Counted from the first letter of the stretch, positions 18,842-27,814 are shown. The stretch is DNA of 64,000 nt from an uncultured Pseudomonadales bacterium (GCA_937775265.1 CALKBV010000002.1:54538-118537); one strand, 5' to 3'. Notes: generated from the letters alone by a model not told the origin. Translations and numbers: made by a program.

Positions 18842-20137
18842 ATGTCCGAATCGCTAGAATTCAACCTGCTTGAAGATGAGACAAGGGAATGCCCATTCAA
18901 GTATTTTGAGGCTATTCGCCATCTCGACAAACCTGTCTACTTCATGCCTGAGCTTGGCGCCTACTACGTCAGTCGATACGAAGATGTCAGGTATATTAAG
19001 AAACACCCGGAGATTTTCAGTAACGATATCTACAAACACGGCTCCCAGCGCGGCGGCACTTCCCGCAACATCGCTGAAGAATTCAAAAATGAAAACGGCT
19101 GGGCAAGGGTGTCCACCTTGCAACGAACGGACCCACCCGTACATACAAAATATCGAGGCCTGATCAACGACGCATTTTCGGTCGCACGCATCCGCAATAT
19201 GACCAACTACATCGAAACCGTCGTCAATGACCTGATTGACAAGTTCATCGAAGAGGGCAAGTGCGACTTCATGTGGGATTTCTCTGTGCCTCTGCCGTGC
19301 ACAGTCATCGCGGACCAGTTGGGCGTACCGCGTGAAAAAATCTGGCAGCTAAAGCAATGGTCAGACGCGATGCTCGCGCCAGGTGGCGGTTTTACGGATG
19401 AAGCCCAGGCGCTTGAGTGTGCAAAACAGGTTGTGGAAGCACAACAGTTCTTCGCCGAGGTATTGGGTGAAAGAAAGCACGAGCCCAAAGACGACATCAT
19501 TTCAGATCTCGCCCACGCGAAACTTAAAGATGACCCGGATGGCCCAGAACGGGAACTCGACATGTTCGAACTCCAGGACCTGCTGGACCAGTTACTGACC
19601 GGGGGCAACGAAACGACCACTAACGCCATTGGTTCAGGTCTCATGCTGCTACTGCAACGTCCAGAATTAATGGATCGCATGCGCTCAGACCAAAAGCTCA
19701 TTCGTAATTTTATTGAAGAGTCTCTTCGATATGAAACGCCTGTGCTGCACCTCTGGAGAGTTGCCGCAGAGGATACGGAGCTTGGCGGCATACCCATTCC
19801 AAAGGGTTCAAGTATCGCAGTCGGATACGCCTCTGCTAATCGAGACGAGGCTGTTTTTGATGATTCAGAAACATTCGATATCGAGCGCAAGAAAGCGGGC
19901 GCGCACCTTGCCTTTGGTTCAGGGCCACACCATTGTCCCGGTGCCGCACTGGCTCGCCAGGAGATGTACTCCGCATTCACCATCTTTTTACATCGACTGG
20001 ATAACATCAGGACCGTCGACAGGAACGAACCATTCAAGCACGTTCCCAGCAGTTTCCTTCGCGGACTTTCAAATCTGCACCTTGATTTCGACGTAAGACA
20101 ACGAGACCGCTATTTTCCAAATGCATCAGTTTATTAA
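18842..20137 (+). CDS. cytochrome P450
   Basis: A soluble bacterial P450 of 431 residues. The oxygen-activating I-helix motif is LTGGNETTTNAI (about residue 248), the ExxR pair is in EESLRYETP (about 293), and the heme-binding loop is FGSGPHHCPGAALARQ with the axial Cys near residue 365. It would hydroxylate a hydrophobic substrate using NAD(P)H-derived electrons through a ferredoxin system, none of which is encoded nearby. The following SDR and dehydrogenase genes could oxidise the alcohol it makes. Substrate class (terpenoid, steroid or other) is not determinable here. Confidence 0.95.
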   Translation: MSESLEFNLLEDETRECPFKYFEAIRHLDKPVYFMPELGAYYVSRYEDVRYIKKHPEIFSNDIYKHGSQRGGTSRNIAEEFKNENGWARVSTLQRTDPPVHTKYRGLINDAFSVARIRNMTNYIETVVNDLIDKFIEEGKCDFMWDFSVPLPCTVIADQLGVPREKIWQLKQWSDAMLAPGGGFTDEAQALECAKQVVEAQQFFAEVLGERKHEPKDDIISDLAHAKLKDDPDGPERELDMFELQDLLDQLLTGGNETTTNAIGSGLMLLLQRPELMDRMRSDQKLIRNFIEESLRYETPVLHLWRVAAEDTELGGIPIPKGSSIAVGYASANRDEAVFDDSETFDIERKKAGAHLAFGSGPHHCPGAALARQEMYSAFTIFLHRLDNIRTVDRNEPFKHVPSSFLRGLSNLHLDFDVRQRDRYFPNASVY

Positions 20138-20175
20138 CCCCTCACCCGCCCCACGCGTTAAAGAAAGGAACACAA

Positions 20176-21081
20176 GTGACTGACTATCGAGAGTCTGTGG
20201 TACCGGATCAAACCGGAAAAACAGTTTTTATTACCGGCGCAAATACAGGGATCGGCTACGACACCGCGCGTGTACTAGCGGAACGAGGTGCGAAAATTTT
20301 GCTTGGGTGTCGCTCTGAAACTAAGGCCAGCAAGGCGATAGCGAAAATAAAATCGATTAAAGGTGACGCCGACATCACCTGGGTGCCTCTAGATCTTGCG
20401 AGCCTCTCCAGCGTTAAGGAAGCCGCCGAGCAGGTTAACCGAGAACCGAGACTGGATGCCCTGGTCAATAATGCAGGTGTCATGATGCCGCCTAAGGAAG
20501 TCACATCGGATGGTTTCGAACTCCAGTTTGGAGTCAACCATCTTGGTCACTTCGCGTTGACAGGACATCTGATCAATAAACTGAAAGACCAACCGGGTGC
20601 TCGTATCGTCAACGTCAGCAGCCTGGCGCATCGACAGGGCAGTATTCAGTTTGATGACATTCATTCAGACAAAAGCTACAACCGCATGCAACGATACGGC
20701 ATGAGTAAGTTTGCCAATATCCTGTTTACCTATGAGCTACAACGGATGTTAGAAGCGGCTAGTTCACCTGCCATTTCTGTCGCCTGTCACCCCGGCGGGT
20801 CCAATACCGAGCTTGGTCGGCATATACCACCTCTGTTTTCACTCCTATTCATACCACTACGCCTGATCATGAATAGCTCAGCGGAGGGTGCCCTTCCCAC
20901 GCTGATGGCCACCACCGACACCCAGGTAGAGGGAGGAGATTATTTTGGACCCAAAAAGTGGGGTGAAATGGCTCACTCTGCCCACAAGGTTGATACGATT
21001 CCATCATCAAAAGACGAAGCCGTGGCCAGACAACTGTGGGAACTTTCCGCAGAGCTCACCGGCGTAAAGTACACCATATAA
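20176..21081 (+). CDS. short-chain dehydrogenase/reductase (retinol dehydrogenase-like)
   Basis: A 301-residue SDR. The nucleotide-binding motif TGANTGIGYDTA is at residues about 20-31, the NNAG motif near residue 98, and the catalytic Tyr and Lys in RYGMSKFANIL near residue 175. The length and the RYGMSK/HPGGSNTELG features match the retinol-dehydrogenase/WWOX-like branch acting on bulky lipophilic alcohols. The start is GTG at 20176, with AAAGGA upstream. It follows the P450 by 38 bases, consistent with co-transcription and oxidation of a P450 product. Confidence 0.9.
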   Translation: MTDYRESVVPDQTGKTVFITGANTGIGYDTARVLAERGAKILLGCRSETKASKAIAKIKSIKGDADITWVPLDLASLSSVKEAAEQVNREPRLDALVNNAGVMMPPKEVTSDGFELQFGVNHLGHFALTGHLINKLKDQPGARIVNVSSLAHRQGSIQFDDIHSDKSYNRMQRYGMSKFANILFTYELQRMLEAASSPAISVACHPGGSNTELGRHIPPLFSLLFIPLRLIMNSSAEGALPTLMATTDTQVEGGDYFGPKKWGEMAHSAHKVDTIPSSKDEAVARQLWELSAELTGVKYTI

Positions 21082-21090
21082 GGAGCAACC

Positions 21091-22056
21091 ATGAGTACAC
21101 CATTTAGATTTGGCGTTCAATCATTCAACGCAGAGTCAGCTGAAGACTGGGCTGGCCAGGTTCAGAGGGCAGAAGAACTGAACTATTCCGCCTTTCACCT
21201 CGCGGACCATATCATTGGATCAGGCCCTGCACTGGAAAAAGCTAATCATCCCGAGCAGAATATGGCGGCCATTCCCGCCATGGCCTATGCTGCTGCAGTC
21301 ACCAGTAAAATCAAGATTGGCTGCCGGGTGTTCTGTGTGGACTATCACCTGCCAATCGTACTCATCAAGTCAGCCATGACGATAGACAAATTATCAAATG
21401 GCCGTCTTGAATTCGGGCTGGGCGCAGGCTGGATCACTGAAGAGTATGAAGCTCTTGGTATAACCAAAGACGAACCCAAGGTCAGGATCGACCGACTTGC
21501 CGATGTTATCGAAGCTGTTAAAGCATTTTGTAGCGACGGCCAGGCCGACCTTTCTAACGACACGATTAAATGGCAAGGTTTTTCGGGGGACCCCAAACCC
21601 AAATCCATGCCACCCATCATGATAGGCGGAGGCTCACCGCGGATTCTGCGCCTTGCCGGGCGTGAAGCCGATATCGTTTCCCTTAACTTCAACAATCGTT
21701 CAGGGATGATCGGACCAGATGGCGTAAGCATGTCTACCGAAGAAGAAACACAGAAGAAGGTCAGGTGGATCAGGGAAGGTGCGGGAGATCGCTTCGATGA
21801 CCTTGAGATTGAGATCGGCGCCTACTTTACCTTTGTCATGGACGACCCTTCACCTGTGCTCGGCCCTTTCGCGCAAGGATTTGGCCTAACCGAGGAGCAG
21901 ATGAGAGTTCATCCTCACGCGCTGTTCGGGTCTGTGGATACAATTTGTGAGGAACTGGAGCGACGCCGTGAGCTACACGGAATCTCTTACATCACTATCG
22001 GCAAGGACAACATGGAAGCTTTTGCACCTGTCGTAGATCGACTGAACGGAAAATAG
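21091..22056 (+). CDS. LLM-class oxidoreductase (F420-dependent type)
   Basis: A 321-residue luciferase-like TIM-barrel protein. The stretch RFGVQSFNAESAEDWAGQVQ, then ADHIIGSGPA, KIGCRVFCVDYHLPIVLIKS and GRLEFGLGAGW place it in the group usually annotated as F420-dependent (TIGR03621-like). Many proteobacterial members probably use FMN instead. The start codon follows an AAGGAG site and lies nine bases after the SDR stop. Its presence beside a P450 and an SDR suggests a further oxidation or reduction step in the same pathway. Confidence 0.87.
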   Translation: MSTPFRFGVQSFNAESAEDWAGQVQRAEELNYSAFHLADHIIGSGPALEKANHPEQNMAAIPAMAYAAAVTSKIKIGCRVFCVDYHLPIVLIKSAMTIDKLSNGRLEFGLGAGWITEEYEALGITKDEPKVRIDRLADVIEAVKAFCSDGQADLSNDTIKWQGFSGDPKPKSMPPIMIGGGSPRILRLAGREADIVSLNFNNRSGMIGPDGVSMSTEEETQKKVRWIREGAGDRFDDLEIEIGAYFTFVMDDPSPVLGPFAQGFGLTEEQMRVHPHALFGSVDTICEELERRRELHGISYITIGKDNMEAFAPVVDRLNGK

Positions 22057-22134
22057 CCGCGTAGACACTGCACCATTTGTGTTTGCACGCCTATCGTGAC
22101 TACAATCGAGACTTAAACATGCCCCGGAGAAATT

Positions 22135-23211
22135 ATGAAAGCAGCAGTATTACAAGAAGCCAATAAGCCACTTACCATAGAAGACGTAGACATTATTGAT
22201 CCGAGGGCGGGCGAGGTGCTTGTCAGGACTAGCTGTTCCGGGGTTTGCCATTCAGACCTGCATTTTGTGGACGGATCCTGGCAGCTACCGATGTCCTGTG
22301 TACTGGGCCATGAAGCAGCCGGTGTGGTTGAAGCAATCGGTGAAGGCGTCACCTATGTGAAGCCTGGTGATCGAGTAATCATGAGCTTCAAGCCGTTCTG
22401 TGGAAAATGTTATTACTGTCTGGGCGGCCGGCCCAACCTGTGCAATGACCCGGAAATTGGAGCTGCTTCTGCGAGCAGGCTGACATGGAACGGCAGCCCA
22501 ATTCTGCAGTTCGCGTCAGTTGGTAGCTTTGCAGAAATGATGGTGACTTCGGAAAATGGTGTTGTAAAGATCCCCGAAGAAATGCCCATGGCCGAAGCTT
22601 CGCTCATCGGATGTGGGGTAATGACCGGTGTTGGAGCCGCGCTGTATACCGCCAAGGTGCCCGGTGGTTCAACCGTCGCTGTCATTGGCTGTGGTGGAAT
22701 TGGACTCAATATTATTCAGGGTTGCCGTATCGCTGGTGCCGCGAACATTATTGCCATCGACATTATGGATTCCAAGCTTGAAATGGCATCGCAGTTTGGT
22801 GCCACGCATACCATTAATTCAAAAGAAGTCGACCTGGATGAAGCCGTCAAGGAAATAACCAAAGGCGAAGGTGTTGAGTACGCTTTTGAGGCAATCGGTG
22901 TACCAGCTGCCGCGACTCAGGCTTTTAACATTACACGAGCCGGCGGAACAACGGTCGTGGTTGGTATGCACCCACTCGGTTCGGAAATCTCGATACCCGG
23001 TCCAGCATTCCTGCAGGAGAAGAAACTGATCGGCTGCATGTATGGCTCTACTCGCTTCCGAGAGCATATGCCAAAGCTGATTGACCTGTTCCTGCAGGAT
23101 CGTCTTGACCTCACCAGCCTCGTTTCTAGACGACTAAAGCTCGAAGACGTTAATGAGGCATTCAGAAGCATGAAAGCCGGTGAAGTCGCTCGTTCGGTTA
23201 TCGAATTTTAG
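22135..23211 (+). CDS. zinc-dependent alcohol dehydrogenase
   Basis: A 358-residue medium-chain dehydrogenase close to the class III/Rxyl_3153-like group. The catalytic zinc site is CSGVCHSDLHF with GHEAAGVVE following. The structural zinc loop is CGKCYYCLGGRPNLC with four Cys. The NAD-binding motif is VIGCGGIGLNIIQG near residue 183. It oxidises an alcohol to an aldehyde or ketone with NAD+. It starts 78 bases after the LLM gene, after a GGAG site, and may have its own weak promoter (a TACAAT-like -10 near 22100). It is followed two bases later by the SnoaL-like gene. Confidence 0.92.
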   Translation: MKAAVLQEANKPLTIEDVDIIDPRAGEVLVRTSCSGVCHSDLHFVDGSWQLPMSCVLGHEAAGVVEAIGEGVTYVKPGDRVIMSFKPFCGKCYYCLGGRPNLCNDPEIGAASASRLTWNGSPILQFASVGSFAEMMVTSENGVVKIPEEMPMAEASLIGCGVMTGVGAALYTAKVPGGSTVAVIGCGGIGLNIIQGCRIAGAANIIAIDIMDSKLEMASQFGATHTINSKEVDLDEAVKEITKGEGVEYAFEAIGVPAAATQAFNITRAGGTTVVVGMHPLGSEISIPGPAFLQEKKLIGCMYGSTRFREHMPKLIDLFLQDRLDLTSLVSRRLKLEDVNEAFRSMKAGEVARSVIEF

Positions 23212-23213
23212 AG

Positions 23214-23735
23214 ATGACACAGGACAGGTTGCACGCCGCTGCGGATAAGCTCGAGATCACTGACCTTTCATCAAACTACATGCGAGGCCTGGATCGCCTG
23301 GATGGAGAACTGGAACGTTCAGTGTTCTGGGACGATGCATTTTGCAGCTATGGCATTTACGAGGGCGGACCCGATGGTTTTGTTGAATATTGCCAGACCG
23401 GTCTTGCCACTCACCTGTCCAACCATCATTTCATTGGCCAGGTGAACATCGAGTTACAGGCTGAAGAGGCGTTTGGTGAGGTTTACTATCAGGCTTTTCA
23501 CCGGGTGAAAAACGAAGCAGGCGAACAACGTGACTTGTTTATCAGTGGACGTTATGTTGATCGGTACGAACGCCGAGATGGTATCTGGAAAATCGCATAC
23601 CGGAGCGAACTGGTCGACTGGGTTCGCGAAGAGGCCGCAGCAGATGCATGGTTTAGTGGGTCGAAAATGATCATCGGGGCCCGCAAGCCCAATGACCCGC
23701 TGTACGACAGGGACACAATGAGGAAAACACCCTGA
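23214..23735 (+). CDS. SnoaL-like/NTF2-fold protein
   Basis: A 173-residue protein of the NTF2-like superfamily, SnoaL_4 type. Features are the N-terminal helix ITDLSSNYMRGLDRLD, FWDDAFCSYG, the central HLSNHHFIGQVNIEL, and DLFISGRYVDRYERRDGIWK near the C-terminus. Related domains include polyketide cyclases, scytalone dehydratase-like enzymes and small subunits of ring dioxygenases. In a cluster with a P450 and a Rieske oxygenase a dehydratase, isomerase or cyclase role is plausible but unproven. It is coupled to the dehydrogenase gene, two bases after its stop. Confidence 0.85.
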   Translation: MTQDRLHAAADKLEITDLSSNYMRGLDRLDGELERSVFWDDAFCSYGIYEGGPDGFVEYCQTGLATHLSNHHFIGQVNIELQAEEAFGEVYYQAFHRVKNEAGEQRDLFISGRYVDRYERRDGIWKIAYRSELVDWVREEAAADAWFSGSKMIIGARKPNDPLYDRDTMRKTP

Positions 23736-23736
23736 T

Positions 23737-24150
23737 ATGAAATCGGGCATCGACGCATCTCTCATACAGAAGTACCTGGATACAGACTACATCATCTCAG
23801 ACGACCCGCCCCTGCTCATTAAAATTGGCGAGCAGAGCGATGATCTCAGAGTATTGCTCGGCAGCATGGGCGTTGAATCAGCAGCGTTGATCACTGCATG
23901 GAACCCCCGTAGTGAACAGCTCACCGATGATGAGAATGATGATCGGCAGGGCATGCTGTTAACCGATATCGAGAAAATACGACTGAACTACCTGGTCGGC
24001 TACGGTCAGCTCGATGACTGGCAAGAATATAGTTATCTTGTGCTGGGTATCGACCAAGATCAGGCAACTGCGATGGCAACGCGCTTTGAGCAAAATGCCT
24101 ATGTCTGGATCGGGCCCGCTGGTATTCCGGAACTCATCACTACGGTTTAG
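23737..24150 (+). CDS. DUF3293-domain protein
   Basis: A 137-residue protein whose middle (ALITAWNPRSEQLTDDEND, RQGML) and C-terminal part (YSYLVLGIDQDQATAMATRF, AYVWIG) match what I know of the DUF3293 family: an ITAWNP motif, an E/DN-R pair, and a final A--F-Q-A-VW block. The family function is unknown. The ATG lies one base after the preceding stop, so it is probably translated with the SnoaL-like gene. DUF3293 genes are commonly housekeeping-like, so the link with the cluster may be only positional. Confidence 0.8.
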   Translation: MKSGIDASLIQKYLDTDYIISDDPPLLIKIGEQSDDLRVLLGSMGVESAALITAWNPRSEQLTDDENDDRQGMLLTDIEKIRLNYLVGYGQLDDWQEYSYLVLGIDQDQATAMATRFEQNAYVWIGPAGIPELITTV

Positions 24151-24188
24151 ACGTCCCGTCGCAAGCTACCTGAAAGCTGCAAACCGGA

Positions 24189-24935
24189 TCATCCACGGCC
24201 AATAAACGGCATTTTCGTGGCCATAATGGTCATGAACTGCACATTGGTTTCGAGCGGGAACTCGGTCATCTGCACGATCGCATCTGCCACATGTTGAACA
24301 TCCATGGTTGGCTCCGGCCTGATAGTGCCATCGGGTTGAGGCACGCCTTCAGCCATCCGCGCAGTAAGATCCGTTAAGGCATTACCGATATCAATCTGAC
24401 TGCAAACAATATTATAGGGGCGCCCATCCAGTGAAGTTGATCGGGTGAGCCCGGTCACTCCATGTTTACTAGCTGTATACGGTGCAGATAGTGGCCGAGG
24501 CACATGTGCAGAAATGGAACCGTTGTTAATAATCCTGCCACCCATCGGCGTTTGTTCTTTCATTATTCCAAAAGCTGCCTGGGTGCAAAGGAAGGTACCG
24601 GTTAGGTTTACATTGATAACTCTTTGCCATTCCTCGAATGGGATTTCTTCAAAGGGTCTTGGCGGCGACCCTCCTCCGGCATTGTTAAACAAAACATCCA
24701 ACCTTGCGAACTGATCTTTGAGGGTCTTAAACAGGCGCGCGACTGATTCCGGCTCAGCGACATCAGATTCAACGATGAGTGTTTCATTGCTGCACACTGA
24801 TGCAACTTGTTCTAGCTTGTCCCGGCGCCTTCCTGCCAGCACCACAGAGTAACCTTTTGCTGAAAATGCAATGGCGCTAGCCTTTCCGATCCCCGAACCG
24901 GCGCCCGTGACCAGCACTATTTTCTGTTGTTCCAA
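24189..24935 (-). CDS. short-chain dehydrogenase/reductase
   Basis: A 248-residue classical SDR. The cofactor motif TGAGSGIGKASA is at residues 11-22, NNAG near residue 90, the catalytic Ser in NNGSISAH, and Tyr/Lys in YTASKHGVTGLTR near residue 153. It starts with TTG at 24935; GGGAGG nine bases upstream supports this and there is no nearby in-frame ATG. Substrate unknown; the fold fits a 3-ketoacyl- or polyol-type NAD(P)-dependent reductase. It is transcribed against the catabolic cluster and divergent from the hydroxypyruvate isomerase gene. Confidence 0.9.
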   Translation of the reverse strand: MEQQKIVLVTGAGSGIGKASAIAFSAKGYSVVLAGRRRDKLEQVASVCSNETLIVESDVAEPESVARLFKTLKDQFARLDVLFNNAGGGSPPRPFEEIPFEEWQRVINVNLTGTFLCTQAAFGIMKEQTPMGGRIINNGSISAHVPRPLSAPYTASKHGVTGLTRSTSLDGRPYNIVCSQIDIGNALTDLTARMAEGVPQPDGTIRPEPTMDVQHVADAIVQMTEFPLETNVQFMTIMATKMPFIGRG

Positions 24936-25009
24936 AGGTCAATGCCTCCCGCATGAAAGAACAAAATATTACAGGAAATTTGCACGAAACCCGTGGTAAC
25001 GTTTTAGGT

Positions 25010-25786
25010 ATGCCTAGATTCGCCGCAAACCTGACAACGATGTACCAGGAACTACCTTTTCCCGATCGCTTTATGGCGGCCAGGAACTGCGGTTTTACTG
25101 CCGTAGAAATACTGTCCCCTTACCAGTACGACATCAGCGAGGTATCTGATTGGCTGGTTCAATCAGGCCTTGAAGCCATATTGATCAATATTCCACCCGG
25201 CGACACTGGAGAAGCAGGCACCGCAGCAGTACCGGGACGGCAAGCGTTCTTTCAATCCTCGTTCCAATGCGCCCTGGACTATGCAACAGGCATGGGCGCC
25301 TCGATGATTCATGTACTGGCTGGCAGGGGAACCGACGAAACACCGCTTTCTGAAGGTCTTTTTGTCGACAACCTTCGGTGGGCCGCCGACCTCGCCGCAG
25401 TGAAAGGTGTGAAGTTGCTTCTTGAACCACTCAACACACAGGATGTTCCGGGCTACCTGCACACCAGAACCGACCATACGGCTGAACTGATTCACACGCT
25501 AGACCGAGACAACATCAAAATGCAGTTCGACTTCTACCATATCCAGATTATGGAAGGGAATCTCGCCGCAGGTCTTAAACGTCATCGCGACATTATCGGT
25601 CACGTTCAGTTCTCAAGCCTACCGGGAAGACATGAACCGCAGTACGGTGAAGTCAATGTACACCTACTAGCAGATTATCTTGATGAACTGGGTTACGCGG
25701 GCTGGATTGGCTGCGAATATGTTGCAAAAGGCGATACAACCGAGGGCCTCAGTTGGGGAGAAAGATACAACCTAGGGAAACAGTGA
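25010..25786 (+). CDS. hyi: hydroxypyruvate isomerase family protein
   Basis: A TIM-barrel sugar-phosphate-isomerase-like enzyme of 258 residues, the same length as E. coli Hyi. MPRFAANLTTMYQELPFPDR at the N-terminus, LLLEPLNTQDVPGYLH in the centre with the metal-binding Glu, and KMQFDFYHIQIMEGNL are characteristic. It interconverts hydroxypyruvate and tartronate semialdehyde; 2-oxo-tetronate isomerase (OtnI-type) is the main alternative. I prefer ATG 25010 because the 19 residues upstream are not family-like. Its end overlaps the 3' end of the MarR-GNAT gene by 15 bases on the opposite strand. Confidence 0.82.
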   Translation: MPRFAANLTTMYQELPFPDRFMAARNCGFTAVEILSPYQYDISEVSDWLVQSGLEAILINIPPGDTGEAGTAAVPGRQAFFQSSFQCALDYATGMGASMIHVLAGRGTDETPLSEGLFVDNLRWAADLAAVKGVKLLLEPLNTQDVPGYLHTRTDHTAELIHTLDRDNIKMQFDFYHIQIMEGNLAAGLKRHRDIIGHVQFSSLPGRHEPQYGEVNVHLLADYLDELGYAGWIGCEYVAKGDTTEGLSWGERYNLGKQ

Positions 25787-26731
25787 GAGCTCCATATAGA
25801 TATCGGCGCGAGAATACTCAGAGGGATGAGGGAACGGTTTTTCGATGAACCCGAGTTTTTTATAGAGACTAATGGCCGGCGTAAGTTTGCGATTACTTTC
25901 CAACACTAGCGTCTGGAAACCTCGCGCCCTGGCTCGCTCAACAGCGAATTCGCCCAATAATAAACCCACCTGCTTACCCTTCGCCTCTTCAGACACGGCC
26001 ATTTTGGCCAGCTCTGCCTTTTCATTCTCAAGACGAATTAGTGCGCAGGTGCCAATAACCTGCTCGCGACCGGTTGATACGGCGAATAGTACCTCGCCCC
26101 CAAGGTTGATAATTCTCCCTGCTGGGTCATCCAACACCTGTCGGTCTGCCTCCTCCACCTTGAAGTAATGCTCGATCCAGCTCATGTTCAATGTTCGGAA
26201 CGCTTCCGCATAGGCGGGTTTAAAGGGCCGTATCTCTACTGCTTCGGCCTCTTTATCCTGTTGGTCCCTAAACCGGCTGGCAAAATCTCGCCTGCCAAAA
26301 CTCTTTTCCAGCGTGGTCAATTGCTCGATAAAGTCACCCCCGGATTCATCTACCGCGGCTTGCAACGCCTGTCTGATATCTCTCAAGGTCGGCTCAAGCA
26401 GTTGATATTTCTGCCGTCCGGAGCTAGTAAGCGCTAACACACGTTTGCGTTTATCGTTTCTGTCTCGGTAGGGAGCAACCAGGCGCACCTTGATTAATTC
26501 ATTGGCAATCTTGTTAATTCCAGGGTGAGACACACCCAGCCCTTTCGCCAAGCCGGTGATTGAGGTTGGGCCCTTCTTGTACAAATAGGAAAAAACCGCA
26601 AACCATCGGGCCTGAAAACCGGGGTGAACCTGTTCATAGATCCTACTCCCATCCTGCATTAGCGCATCGGCGAGTCGCTTAAGGCGACCGCCTAGCGCCA
26701 ATGCGCCGAGCTCTTCCAAAAAGTCTTCCAT
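25772..26731 (-). CDS. MarR-type regulator fused to GNAT acetyltransferase
   Basis: A 319-residue two-domain protein. Residues about 1-145 form a MarR winged helix (GPTSITGLAKGLGVSHPGINKIANELIKVRLV, then DRNDKRKRVLALTSSG for the wing). Residues about 165-319 are a GNAT domain with the acetyl-CoA loop EEAKGKQVGLLLGEFAVERA and the terminal SLYKKLGF. This architecture is known and widespread in bacteria but little studied. It may sense or modify a metabolite while bound to DNA. It is divergent from the TauD-type gene, with two palindromes in the shared 152-base region. Confidence 0.92.
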   Translation of the reverse strand: MEDFLEELGALALGGRLKRLADALMQDGSRIYEQVHPGFQARWFAVFSYLYKKGPTSITGLAKGLGVSHPGINKIANELIKVRLVAPYRDRNDKRKRVLALTSSGRQKYQLLEPTLRDIRQALQAAVDESGGDFIEQLTTLEKSFGRRDFASRFRDQQDKEAEAVEIRPFKPAYAEAFRTLNMSWIEHYFKVEEADRQVLDDPAGRIINLGGEVLFAVSTGREQVIGTCALIRLENEKAELAKMAVSEEAKGKQVGLLLGEFAVERARARGFQTLVLESNRKLTPAISLYKKLGFIEKPFPHPSEYSRADIYMELSLFP

Positions 26732-26758
26732 CGCGATATTGGCCGATCAATCATTTAT

Positions 26759-26770
26759 GTAACAAGTTAC
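26759..26770. promoter_or_regulatory. candidate MarR operator
   Basis: GTAAC, two bases, GTTAC is an exact inverted repeat lying 28 bases upstream of the MarR-GNAT start and 114 bases before the TauD-type gene. The AT-rich GTAAC/GTTAC half-sites resemble operators described for several MarR regulators. Binding by the adjacent regulator is an inference. Confidence 0.45.
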
Positions 26771-26790
26771 GTTATATAGTACATAGATAG

Positions 26791-26804
26791 GCTATTGCAA
26801 TAGC
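26791..26804. promoter_or_regulatory. perfect 14-bp palindrome in divergent promoter region
   Basis: GCTATTGCAATAGC reads identically on both strands with no spacer. It sits centrally between the divergent MarR-GNAT and dioxygenase genes, 87 bases before the dioxygenase start, and is a second candidate regulator site. Confidence 0.4.
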
Positions 26805-26883
26805 GAACATCGGCATCATTGTCGTTTGTGCTATCCAAGACATCAGAGTACTGTAACTATCTGAATATCAAGGAGTTCACACG

Positions 26884-27726
26884 ATGATCATCCGCCCACT
26901 TACGGGGCTCATTGGCGCAGAAATTACTGACCTGGACCTCAACAACCTCGATGAAGCGTCTTTCCAGGCGCTGGATGATGCTTTTGCGCAGCATCTTGTT
27001 CTGTGCATTCGGGACCAATCGCTTACACCATCAGACTTGGTCGGCATCACTGATCGACTGGGTGGCCCTGGCGAGACGCCCTACCTGACAGGCCTTGAGG
27101 AGTACCCGAATGTTGTGCCAGTTGTAAAGGAAGCCAACGAGAGCTCGCCACATACTTTTGGCGCCGGCTGGCACACGGACTTCACTTTTCAGGCGACGCC
27201 ACCCGCTAAGACACTACTTTACGCCGTAGACACGCCAGCTGCCGGGGGAGATACGCTTTATGCCAACCTATACGCCGCCTATGACGCACTATCTGAAGGC
27301 ATGAAAGCGGCACTGACATCGTTAAAGGCCGTTCATAGCGCGACCAGATCCTATGGGCCCCAAGCGACACTCAAAAATCACCTGGAACATATGACGATCA
27401 TCAACGATGACCAGGAACCAGACACCCAGTTACATCCCGTGATTTGCATGCACCCGGTGACCAAACGCCCTGCGCTTTGGATCAACCCAACCTACACTAT
27501 CCGTTTTGAAAACATGACGCAGGAAGAAAGTAAGCCCCTTTTAGATTATCTGAACCAGCTGATTGTCAGTCCCCAGTTCTGCTGTCGCGTAAGATGGCAA
27601 CCGGGCACTTTGACTTTGTGGGATAATCGATGCACGCAACATTGTGCCACCTCCGACTACCAAGGCCATCGCCGAGAAATGTGGAGGACGACGGTGGCAG
27701 GTAAAGCGCCAATCGCCTTCGCATAA
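26884..27726 (+). CDS. TauD/TfdA-family 2-oxoglutarate-dependent dioxygenase
   Basis: A 280-residue Fe(II)/2-oxoglutarate oxygenase. The iron ligands are WHTDF (His97 and Asp99) and the distal His in DNRCTQHCA near residue 252; the 2-oxoglutarate-binding Arg is in GHRREMWRTT. The N-terminus IIRPLTGLIGAEITDLDLNN is typical of the family, which includes taurine, alkylsulfate and 2,4-D dioxygenases. Substrate is not predictable. It is divergent from the MarR-GNAT regulator, which is a good candidate for controlling it, and is followed 88 bases later by an HpaI-type aldolase gene. Confidence 0.93.
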   Translation: MIIRPLTGLIGAEITDLDLNNLDEASFQALDDAFAQHLVLCIRDQSLTPSDLVGITDRLGGPGETPYLTGLEEYPNVVPVVKEANESSPHTFGAGWHTDFTFQATPPAKTLLYAVDTPAAGGDTLYANLYAAYDALSEGMKAALTSLKAVHSATRSYGPQATLKNHLEHMTIINDDQEPDTQLHPVICMHPVTKRPALWINPTYTIRFENMTQEESKPLLDYLNQLIVSPQFCCRVRWQPGTLTLWDNRCTQHCATSDYQGHRREMWRTTVAGKAPIAFA

Positions 27727-27814
27727 CAGTGGCCACCCTGAAAATCGAGACCGAAATGTCAGATTCCTCTGCACAGAGCAATGACACACCACTACAAATA
27801 CCTAGGATAGAGCT

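Noticed and set aside
19207..20037. Minus-strand frame of 276 codons over the P450 gene
   Set aside because: Extremely Ser-rich composition typical of antisense frames; the P450 has all its signature motifs.
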